Assembly: GCF_019320115.1 (NCBI RefSeq)
Contig: NC_089591.1
Span: 20,004,502 to 20,068,501 of the forward strand
Reading direction: 5' to 3'
DNA: 64,000 nt
From: Miscanthus floridulus
Taxonomy: Eukaryota; Streptophyta; Magnoliopsida; Poales; Poaceae
Shown: in pieces, positions 11,813 through 21,150 of the stretch
Layout: the number at the start of each line of letters is the position of its first letter
How positions within the stretch are numbered: position 1 is the stretch's first letter
Notes under the pieces: model-generated
The model's input: the letters and a program-made list of their open reading frames with translations, nothing else
What the model was told of the DNA's origin: nothing
The model's database searches: none
Translations under genes and position numbers: made by a program

Positions 11813-14800
11813 TGTAACACCCTAGGTGTTTGGCTTCCACATAATTGCATGTCATTTCATAAACATATGCATCATCTATGTCATCATGCCATTTGTCACT
11901 GAAACATGCATATGCAACATTCGCATATTCTGTTTGTTCGTACTTTATTGCTTATGAATGGTGGTAGTGTAACATGTGAATGTAACATGAAATTCTCATA
12001 CATTGAAACATGGCAACATGGTAGTAATGTGACAAGTATAGAATAACAACAAAGTCATGCAACATATGAAACATTGCATTGCAACATATGAGTGAATTGC
12101 TTGTTTTAGTTGCTTTATCACATGTGATCTTTAGAAGTGGTATAACAATTTTGTAAAGTGGTTGATCATGGTCTATTACACCTTAACTACATTTAGGTTA
12201 CTTGTTGGAACATTGTTCATGTAGATCAAAATGACCAAAATGCCCTAAGTGAAGGTTTGACTAGAATTGACCCTTGGAGTGTCACTGTTTGACTGATTCA
12301 AAAGACTAATTTAGAAACCTTGCATGGCTTTACACTCTTTACAAAAGTTGTAGTTAATTTATTAAGGAACAAAAGTTGTTTTATGGCCAACTCATGAAAA
12401 TGTGTGGAGCATGGTCAAACATGGCCCACAAGTCAGATTTACATGCTGTTTTCACTAAAAAATTTGTCTTAGTCTTAAACTGCATTTTCAGTTGGATCAA
12501 GCCAACTTGGGCTTCATTTAACTGCTTATCCATGACGAATTAGATCTGGGTCCTTGAAAAGAAAATGTAGCTGGATGGTACATCTACAATTTTCATGTAC
12601 ACGATTTTTGCAAACGAGCAACGGATTAGTCAGGATAATGCGTTGAAATGGCGCTGTGAGTCTTGGTCATCAGCACTGAATCGTGTTTTCAGAAAACGTT
12701 CAGTAGCGTCATGGCCGACCGGTTCAGAGTTCGCTGGCCGCATGGCGCCACCCATCGCCGGCCTTCTGCTCATGTAGGCCATGCACCGTGGACGCCCTGG
12801 CACGGCTAGCCACGTCTTGAAGCCACCCCACGCCTGCACGACCGAGTCGCCCGCCCCAGTTCTCATTTCTTCGCCTCCCACAGCACAGCACCGAAGCCAT
12901 CCGCCATTGCTGCTAGACCTTTGCCCTCACCTAGCTCCTGCATCTTGGCAAAAATGCATCGCCCAGCTCACCCAGAGCCCCGCTGTGATCCCCTCTCCCT
13001 TTTCCACCGTGCTATCGAGTCAATCGAGCCTCGGTAAGGGCCAATCGTCGGTTTTTCTTCCACCGCCGCCATGGCTACCCATGCCAAAGTTAGCGCTCCT
13101 CGTGGCCAGCTCCCCTCGCATCCTTGCCATCTTGCCTCTGTCTCGCGCTAGGGTCTAGGGATGCTGCCATAGCTCATAGGGTCGTCCTATTGGGCTGCGA
13201 CGCCGTAGCGTCGTTGGAGCCGGTCAAGCTATGGCCATGCGCCGCCATGGCTGTCGCCATTACCCTTACCGACGACGATAGCTTCTATAGACGGTTCCAC
13301 TAGGTGCGCACGAGGAAGGCGAACACAGTAGCGCCAATGGTTTCGCCGGAGAGGTCACCGACGATGACCTTCGCCGTTGCCCTGTTCTTCTCCCCTGTTT
13401 CTCTCGCTGACGCGCGGGCCCCTCCAGTCAGTCGCCGCGGCTGAGGCGGGAGCCCAGCGTGGGCCACGCCATTGTCTGGGCTGCACCAGCGTTGCTCACG
13501 GGCTGTCGTTTCCTCGGGCCGGCCTAGCTGTGGCTGTGATTTGTTTCCTTATTTTGTTTTGCTTTATTATTTCACAAATTTGTGTTGATATTCAAAAATA
13601 TGTATTTCCTAGTATATAGATCCAAATGCTATGGTTCTAATTTTGTTGAGTTCCTAGTAATGTCTAGTATTTAATAAAAATATTATATGAGCACATGTTT
13701 TAGAAATTCTGGATAAATTAAATAGGACTTTGAAATGTGTTTTTGGATACATGCAAACTTGTTTGAATTTTATCTTGAGTTTCTGTGGTCCAAAAAATGA
13801 TGAAATTTTGTGGGTAATCTATTATTGCTTAGTAGAATCTCTGGTTAAAATTTCAGAGCTAGTGCATGTATAGTTTTTGAGTTATAGAATTTCTTTTTAT
13901 CAATAGATGGATCTTGTGTGAAGTTTCATAATTTTTCTATAGATCCAGTGTAGGTAAAATTTGGTGAGTAAGGTTCTTATGCTAGAATGATGCTAGGAAA
14001 AATGAGAAATCTGTTGCTTGACACTTTTCATTAGGGTTTCCTAATTATGCTAAAAATGGACATACCACTTGTTATTTTGGATACAGCAAGTTCTGCTTGC
14101 TCAATGGCTTTGAAATTTTTATGGTAGTCTATGTGAAGCATGAGATAGCTACTGTAATTTTTGTAGATTTTTATGAATAGTTTTACTATATATTGTTTTA
14201 ATCACCTAATTAACTAAATAAATTGGAAAAGGATATTAAATAATTTATTTAGAAGTTAGCACTATACTTTCTAGTGTTCATCTGGTATGTGCAACAAGTT
14301 GGTAAGCTTGGTTTGGTCAAATTAGGCTTTTGCATCATCATTAAATAATTAAGTTAGTAACCCTGCCGTTCTGGACAAATTCTAGGTTTACTGGAATTCG
14401 ATTTAGTTAACGTAAGTATCATGCTATGATGTCTACAATTGTTTTGTAGAGAATTTCATAAGCCTTCCAGAATATCCTCATACAAGTCATTTGGAATTGT
14501 AGAACTCTGGTTGTGATTGAATTAAGGGACTACTTGTATGCATACGAAGCTTTAAATGTTAAATTATGTATACCTTTACTATTTCTAAGTTTATGATAAT
14601 GTTCTTAGGTGTTAGGCCTTTAACTGAAGATGAGCATCTTTACCTTAGGTGATGCAAGTTAGGTAAGTTGATCTTGTTCTTCAAGTTAAGATTAGATACA
14701 TGTTTTAAAGTGATTTGAATAGAGCTATTCTTAATCGGTAAACGAGTGTCCAGTGATGTTTCGTTAAACACTTACTGTGATTCATTCATCATGAGCATCA

Positions 14801-16531
14801 TATCATTCCTTATGCATCCATGATATTTATCTTGTGCATTGGTATGCAATAGGTGTTCCAAAGGGAGTTACGCTTCTAGAATTCGAGCCAGTACTTCTGG
14901 AGGAGCAGCAACAAGCTCAGGAGCAGGAGGTGCAGGCCCCCGAAGAAGGAGTCAACGAAGAAGTTCTTGAGTGCCCCGATCACCAACCTTCATCTTTTCT
15001 GAAAGGCAAGCCCCAGAGCATTCTAAGTCTCCTATGTTTTAAAAATGGTTACTTTGAGTATCTTTATTTATTGATGCATTAAGTGATAGGAATTGGATGC
15101 GAACACTTCTTGCATATATATCTATTCCTTGGCCAGTATACGTACCCTGAATCCTATTTAGGTCTAGGAGCAAATCAAAGCTTAGCCATGCTTAGACCGG
15201 TAAGAGTCAGGTGATTTTCTGTCACCTGCATATTAGGAGAATGTCTGGTCACGATTGGCTATAATTGCTATCGTGGAGAATAACCATGTGTTAATAATGA
15301 ATTATGACCGGGCGGGAGGTCGATAGAGAAGCAACAAGGCAAGGAGGTCTTGGGTGTGGATCTATCCCCGTTTGTGTCGGTTAAGGACCGATTCATTGTA
15401 CGTCCTCATGTCATGTTGAATGCATGCCTACCACTTAGTTGGCCGGATAACTCATTCTGACCACGAAGCCGAGTAGCTCAACTCAGGCCAGAAGACCGAG
15501 AAGTGAAAGTGCGCACCCTGGCGGTAGTAAGGATGTGCGGGGAGCTATTGGCGTAAGTCTGAGGTGAGATTGACCACCTGGTAGAGTGGACTCCCTGAGG
15601 GTGCGGCGCTGCTCGGAGCCACGATTCCTGAGATGTACCAAAGGTGACCTAAGGCTACCTTCGCGAGGTATGCCTAGGTTTGTGTTAGGAATACCCCTCC
15701 AACTGGATAGGAATCGATTTGAATCGCCGTCTCTCCCGGATAGTGAGAACTTGACTGAGCAGCGGCAACGTAGATGCACTTAATTGAACTTGATGGTTAA
15801 ATCGATGATGATGATGATACAACATTATACCGGATATGGTTACTAATGTTTGGAGTTAATCAATTGCTTGCTCTAGTACAGGCGCTAATCTAGTTGATAG
15901 GTTAATATTGTTAAATTGCTGCTTACTCATAAATCAAATTATGTTCTCGGATCACTAAAGCTTTTATGCAAAATGGTTGTCAAGCTAGATCCATCGATAA
16001 AGCCTTGCATAATCCTTGGTGTCATTTATTTCTAGTTTACGACGGGTAAGTCTAGCTAAGTACCTTCTCGTACTCAGGGTTTATTTCCCCCTTGTTGCAG
16101 ATGACGTGCTCTATAACGGCTACTGTAGGTATTGTCTCCACCCTACGGGGGATGAAGACTAGATCATGGGCATGATCATCTATATTGTCTTATCTTACTA
16201 CTTTTGCTGGAGATGACTATGGTACTGGCTTGTATTTGAACTAAGTGTGTGTGATGGTGTTAAACTACTTTGCTTCCGCTATTTGTGAACTCGTTTTATA
16301 ATAACTATGTGTACTCTGATGTATGTGGTACTTATGAACTACTTGTGAAATGGATGTAACATGTGGCTTGTTATGTTGAATTACTGTGATCTTGGTTGTA
16401 TACAAGTTGGTTTGAAATCCTTCATGGTTTCAGTTGACTACCGGGTTTATATGGGTTCAAGTATGACGGTTTGATCACTCCGGTGATTGCTTTTGTACTT
16501 ATACTCTTATAAATTGGTCGGTTCTGTTACA
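11813..16531 (+). mobile_element. Tekay/Del-like chromovirus LTR (4.72 kb) shared by two internal regions
   Basis: It starts TGTAACACCCTAGG after a polypurine tract and ends ...TTCTGTTACA, followed at once by a tRNA-Met-type primer-binding site. It therefore acts as 3' LTR to the left and 5' LTR to the right. Layout: an AT-rich first 0.8 kb, a GC-rich block (about 12700-13530), a T-rich intron-like stretch (13530-14830), a small conserved ORF, then a conserved segment (15480-15780) and a terminal part also found in the minus-strand LTR. Confidence 0.85.
14834..15082 (+). CDS. LTR-embedded conserved small ORF (copy 2)
   Basis: This is the counterpart of the frame at 2887-3204 (minus). The conserved part begins with IGVPKGVTLLEFE near 14849, has a 27-codon Glu/Gln-rich acidic linker, then ECPDHQPSSFLKGKP, SILSLLCF and a tail ending LLMH-stop at 15082. 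There is no in-frame ATG upstream: a TGA closes the frame some 16 codons before IGVP, and the given start is a GTG. With TGCAATAG directly before GTGTTCC this favours a spliced exon. The function is unknown. It could be part of an LTR-derived transcript or protein, or an ancient host exon captured by the LTR. Confidence 0.6.
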   Translation: MHWYAIGVPKGVTLLEFEPVLLEEQQQAQEQEVQAPEEGVNEEVLECPDHQPSSFLKGKPQSILSLLCFKNGYFEYLYLLMH

Positions 16532-16533
16532 GC

Positions 16534-16545
16534 TGGTATTAGAGC
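16534..16545 (+). promoter_or_regulatory. Primer-binding site downstream of the plus-strand LTR
   Basis: TGGTATTAGAGC, one mismatch from the initiator-tRNA-Met complement TGGTATCAGAGC, lies two bases after the LTR end. It identifies the LTR as a 5' LTR for the gag at 17686. Confidence 0.8.
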
Positions 16546-17685
16546 TAGATTCAACATTAAACATGTCATATGTGTATTTAAAACAAAAGCTTTTGTTTGC
16601 AAAAATCAGTTTTGACAACTTATAGCTATATATATATAGGTGTTCAAATCTGAAATTTTATCTAAGTATGCCAGTGGTCATATCCTCTATGCCCAAATAA
16701 GGACTTTTAGGTGGCTTATTTAAGTAATGACTTTTGGGGGGTAATTGCTTTCATTTTATTTTGTCGTCCATACGGCGTGCTATTGTATGGATGCCATCCG
16801 CTGGGATGGTAATATATGGATCAATTGCCTCTACGCCCAGGTAAAGTGAGTTGTAAGAGCATGACCGTCCAACTATCGGTCTAGGGGAGAGTTAGTTATG
16901 GTTACCGGAATGTTTACATGTTGCACACATGTACATATGAAGGTACTTAATTGTGGGTGTATTAATCGGGTAGCTTTGGATACCGAAGTATATATATCCG
17001 GGGATGTATATATGGAGAGTATCTTAGTTTACTGCTTTCTTTGCGTACTTATTTCTTTTGTTGGGATGGGCTGCAATGAAATTTTCTACAGGTACACTAA
17101 CAACGCAACGTGTAGCTCAACAAGATACGTATATGAGAGAACGTGTGTATGCCACTGTCTATGTCGCTAGAATGTTAAATTTCCTTAAGATTCGTGAGGA
17201 CGTACAGAACGTGCATACATCATGTTTACTCATGCCATTACATTTTTGCATCACTCGCTCCCTTATCTTTAATTATTCCGTTATAGTTTTCTCATCCTGT
17301 AAGGTAATCCTCTCTCACCCAAGTTGCAATGCTACTACTGATGGCTGCATTAGCACTACCGCCCTGGAGCAGCACATTCCTTCATGTGTTCGGCACCCCA
17401 ACCCTGTTGCGGATGGTGCTACATTCAGTAGGATACACAGAGCAGTCTCGTTATACTTAGATGTAATCTCTGAAACTTGAAGTTGACCAAAAATTTGGCA
17501 TGTGAGCATATTCATCGCATGAATGTGTGGAGTAAAGTTATGGCGATGTTATGAGGATGAATTATTGTGCCTCTATTTATTGTATGAAATTAATCTCTCT
17601 AATAAGTTCAGTTTGGCATAATTCTACAATTCATCTGCAATGTATCTGACATCGTCCATCATTACTCACAAATGAGCTTCTGCAG
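16546..17685 (+). other. Untranslated leader of the chromovirus
   Basis: About 1.1 kb between primer-binding site and gag start, with no plausible coding sequence. Short open frames here lack family features. A leader of this length before gag is ordinary for large plant gypsy elements. Confidence 0.6.
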
Positions 17686-19071
17686 ATGTCGTGCAATCTG
17701 CGTTCAGGCCGTGGTGAGGGTAGTGGTGATGATGATCTTCCACCGCCACCATCGCCCACACCGTCTGATCTGTTGGCCATGCTCGTGGAAGGTCAGCGTG
17801 CATTGGGTGATGCTATGCGTACCATGGCCCAGCATCAAGCCTAGGGCCGCAATCAATGACAGGGACCAGAGCCCAACTAGTTTAGTGATTTCAAGGAATT
17901 CCAAGATACCAAGCAACCCGTCTTCAGGGAAGCTGAAGAGCCGCTCCAAGCAGAAGAGTGGCTAAACACGCTTGAGCACAAGTTCTGTTTGCTCAGGGTG
18001 ATAGAGCAGATGAAGGCGGAGTATGCTTCGCATCAGCTACAAGGACCAGCAGGTATATGGTGGCGACATTATCGGTCCACCCTACCAAAAAATGCCCAGA
18101 TCACTTGGAATCGATTCTAGGAGGCTTTCAAGAGTCATTATATTCCTCCCGGGTTGATGGCCATAAAGCACAATGAGTTTATGAAGTTGGTGTAGGGCAC
18201 CAAGACACTCACTGAATATCTTCATGCCTTCAATCATCTAGCAAGGTATGCTCCAAAATTCGTTGATTCAGAAGCAAAGAAAATCGTCAGCTTTAAGAGA
18301 GGGCTTAGTCCCAAACTGATGAAGTCCATGGGGAACAACAAGAGTATCACTTTCAATGAGTTCGTAAGCGATGCTCTTACTCAAGAGAATAACGATAATG
18401 TCTATGCCGCTTCCAAAAATCGCAAGAGGGTCTTTGAGGCAGGTGTCTCTTAGGCTAGAGCTCCAGTAGCGAAGACTCAGTTTCGCCCACCGACTACAGC
18501 CGTTCGGTACCGACCGCCACAAAGGAAGAATCAGGCAAAGACTGAGTTCAAGAAGGCATTTACTATACCTCTTCCAAAGGGTACCATAGGACCAGGAAAT
18601 TCTTTTGTTCCGCCAGCTAATAGGCCCTGCTGAAATTGTGGCAGGACAGGTCATTGGTCCAAGAATTGTTCGTATCCTCAGAAGAACAATCAGAAGCAAG
18701 GGAATTCTGGTGCTCGTCAAGGACATGTTAACTACACCAACGTGACCGAGATACCCTCAGGAGAGGTAGTCACCGCGGGTAAGTTTCTTGTGAATCACCA
18801 TCCGGCAGTTGTACTATTTGATTCTGGTGCTTCGCATTCATTTATGAGTCCAGCTTTTGCATCAAAATACAATCAGAAGGTAATTACAGTATCCACAGGT
18901 AGTTATTGCATTAGTGCAGCTAGAAGTAATATTTCGACCAATCAAATAGTGCTAGGGGTGATTATTGAAATAGAGGGGCGAGTGTTTACGGCCGATGTGG
19001 TGGTTCTACCGGGATTAGGGATAGATGTAATCTTGGAAATGAAGTGGATGAGCGGTCATGGAGTGCTCTTC
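17686..19071 (+). pseudogene. Chromovirus gag-protease, one frame with seven nonsense codons
   Basis: ATG at 17686 (MSCNLRSGRGEG) opens a single frame that stays in register for 462 codons. It holds the capsid region (EEWLNTLEHKFCLL, LARYAPKFV), a CCHC zinc knuckle (NCGRTGHWSKNC; first Cys just before), and an aspartic protease with the DSGASHSF active site near 18820. Stops are at 17842, 17857, 17878, 18118, 18193, 18451 and 18631. The five TAG and two TGA are all one C-to-T step from CAG or CGA, and family context fits Gln or Arg at these sites. The frame breaks at 19071 where TRIM sequence begins, just after the protease motif GHGVL. Confidence 0.9.
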
Positions 19072-19343
19072 TGTAACGTCCCGCCTCTCCGAGACCGGGC
19101 CCGCTTATATCTGGCAGCTTCTCTAGGATATAGACTGCCCGCACAGACCAACATAGGTCTTTTCTGCGCACTTTGTCCTCACTCGTGCGCACCCGGGAAG
19201 AACTTCCCGGTCAGTCACCCATCGCTCCAGGCCAAGCACGCTTAACCTCGGAGTTATTTGCAGATAGGCTTCCGGAAAAGAAGTTGCAACTTATTGGTAT
19301 GAGTATCTTATTAATCCTATTAAGCTCTGGGCTCGGATGTTAC
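19072..19343 (-). mobile_element. Solo TRIM LTR (copy B)
   Basis: A 272-bp LTR of the TRIM family, TGTAACGTCCCGCC...GATGTTAC when read on the plus strand. It is inserted in the protease/RT junction of the chromovirus and has no internal region attached. CTTC occurs next to both ends and could be a short remnant of a target duplication. Confidence 0.8.
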
Positions 19344-19346
19344 TTC

Positions 19347-20074
19347 TGTAATGTCCCGCCTCTCCGAGGCTAGGCCCGCTTACATTTGGCAGCTTCTCTA
19401 GGATATAGACTGCCCTCACAGACCAACACAGGTCTTTTCTGCGCATTTTGTTCTCACTCGTGCGCACCCGGGAAGAACTTCCCGATCAGTCACCCATCGC
19501 TCCAGGCCAAGCACGCTTAACCTCGGAGTTATTTGCAGATAGGCTTTCGGAAAAAAAGTTACAACTTATTGGTATGAGTATCTTATTAATCCTATTAAGC
19601 CCTGGGCCCGGATGTTACATCCTCACCCACTTAAAAGATCGACGTCCTCGTCGATCAATCCCAAGCCAGGAGCGTCCTCTCTTGGCCACGTCCGTGTGTC
19701 CAGAGCCAGCGCATGTGCCATGCTGTGTGACCACGCTAGATCCACACCAGCCATGTGCACCATGCCTATGCAACTGTGACACACGCGCCCGTGAAACCGC
19801 GAGAGTCGGCTCTGATACCATTCTGTAACGTCCCGCCTCTCTGAGGCCGGGCCCGCTTACATCTGGCAGCTTTTCTAGGATATAGACTGCCCTCACAGAC
19901 CAACACAGGTCTTTTCTGCGCACTTTGTCCTCACTTGTGCGCACCCGGGAAGAACTTCCTGGTCGGTCACCCATCGCTCCAGGCCAAGCACGCTTAACCT
20001 CAGAGTTATTTGCAGATGGGCTTCCAAAAAAGAAGTTGCAACTTATTGGTATGCGTATCTTATTAATCCTATTA
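19347..20074 (-). mobile_element. TRIM copy C, minus strand, 5' LTR truncated
   Basis: On the plus strand it reads LTR 19347-19619, internal 19620-19823 (reverse complements of purine tract and tRNA-Met primer-binding site GGCTCTGATACCA), then LTR 19824-20074. The second LTR lacks its last 20 or so bases, the same end that is shortened in copy A. Confidence 0.82.
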
Positions 20075-20193
20075 AGATATTTCTTTAAGTTGATAATAAA
20101 AATAATATAATCAAGATACTCATGTCTCTCAGAAAGTATCTCTAAAAAAGCCAGATAAGTAGTAGTATAAGTTGCTTGCACTCTTTTATTTAT
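20075..20193. other. Unassigned AT-rich spacer inside the TRIM cluster
   Basis: About 120 bases with no similarity to the TRIM or the chromovirus. They separate a truncated minus-strand TRIM from a plus-strand TRIM internal region and may be filler DNA from a rearrangement. Confidence 0.5.
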
Positions 20194-20390
20194 GTCAGAG
20201 CCGACTCTTGTGGTTTCACGGGCGCGTGTGTCGCAGTTGCGCGGGCATGGTGCGCATGGCTGGTGTGGATCCGGCGTGGTCACACAGCATGGCACATGCG
20301 CTGGCTCTGGACACACGGACGTGGCCAAGAGAGGACGCTCCTGGCTTAGGATTGATCGACGAGGACGTCGATCTCTTAAGGGGGTGAGGA
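20194..20390 (+). mobile_element. Orphan TRIM internal region, plus strand
   Basis: It starts inside the primer-binding site (CAGAGCCGACTC) and runs to the purine tract TTAAGGGGGTGAGGA. It has no plus-strand LTR on either side; the next LTR (20391) is in the opposite orientation. It is a broken or recombined copy. Confidence 0.8.
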
Positions 20391-21145
20391 TGTAACGTAA
20401 CGTCCCGCCTCTCCGAGGCCGGGCCCACTTACATCTGGCAGCTTCTCTAGGATATAGACTGCCCCCACAGACCAACATAGGTCTTTTCTGCACATTTTGT
20501 CCTCACTCGTGTGCACCTGGGAAGAACTTCTCGATCGGTCATCCATCGCTCCAGGCCAAGCACGCTTAACCTCGAAGTTATTTGCAGATGAGCTTCCGGA
20601 AAAGAAGTTGTAACTTATTGGTATGAGTATCCTATTAATCCTGTTAAGCCCTGAGCTGGGATGTTACATCCTCACCCCCTTAAGAGATCGACGTCCTCGT
20701 CGATCAATTCCAAGCCAGGAGCGTCCTCTCTTGGCCACGTCCGTATGTCCAGAGCCAGCGCATGTGCCATGCTGTGTGACCACGCCGGATCCACACCAGC
20801 CATGCGCACCATGCCTGCACAACTGCGACACACGCGCCCATGAAACCGCGAGAGTCGGCTCTGATACCATTCAGTAACGTCCCGCCTCTCCGAGGCCGGG
20901 CCCACTTACATCTGGCAGCTTCTCTAAGATATAGACTGCCCCCACAGACCAACACAGGTCTTTTCTGCACACTTTGTCCTCACTCGTGTGCACCCGAGAA
21001 GAACTTCCCGGTCGGTCACCCATCGCTTCAGGCTAAGCACGCTTAACCTCGAAGTTATTTGCAGATGGGCTTCCGGAAAAGAAGTTGCAACTTATTGGTA
21101 TGAGTATCCTATTAATCCTGTTAAGCCCTGGGCCGGGATGTTACA
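20391..21145 (-). mobile_element. TRIM copy D, minus strand (755 bp)
   Basis: LTR 20391-20668, internal 20669-20872 (reverse complements of purine tract and tRNA-Met primer-binding site), LTR 20873-21145 ending GGCCGGGATGTTACA. The left LTR begins TGTAACGTAACGTCCC, a 5-base duplication of TAACG compared with its relatives. The right LTR begins AG instead of TG. Confidence 0.85.
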
Positions 21146-21150
21146 CATTT
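21146..21150. repeat. Possible target-site duplication, right copy (CATTT)
   Basis: It directly follows the last TRIM LTR and matches 1463-1467, before the outer end of the minus-strand chromovirus LTR. Confidence 0.45.

Noticed and set aside
2212..15779. A second pair of LTR open frames (2212-2511 plus; 15483-15779 minus) starting with similar RCRCSVKFSLSGRDGD sequences
   Set aside because: DNA identity is very high with few synonymous changes, and a one-base indel (GGAGGG versus GGAGGGG) shifts the frame after about 30 codons. This is nucleotide conservation of the LTR, not protein conservation, unlike the frame at 2887 and 14834.
19072..21145. Gly/Arg-rich frames repeated across the TRIM cluster (for example a 292-codon minus-strand frame at 19615-20493)
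   Set aside because: They follow the repeated TRIM LTR and internal sequence, which has a primer-binding site and purine tract but no protein features. The repetition is DNA-level.
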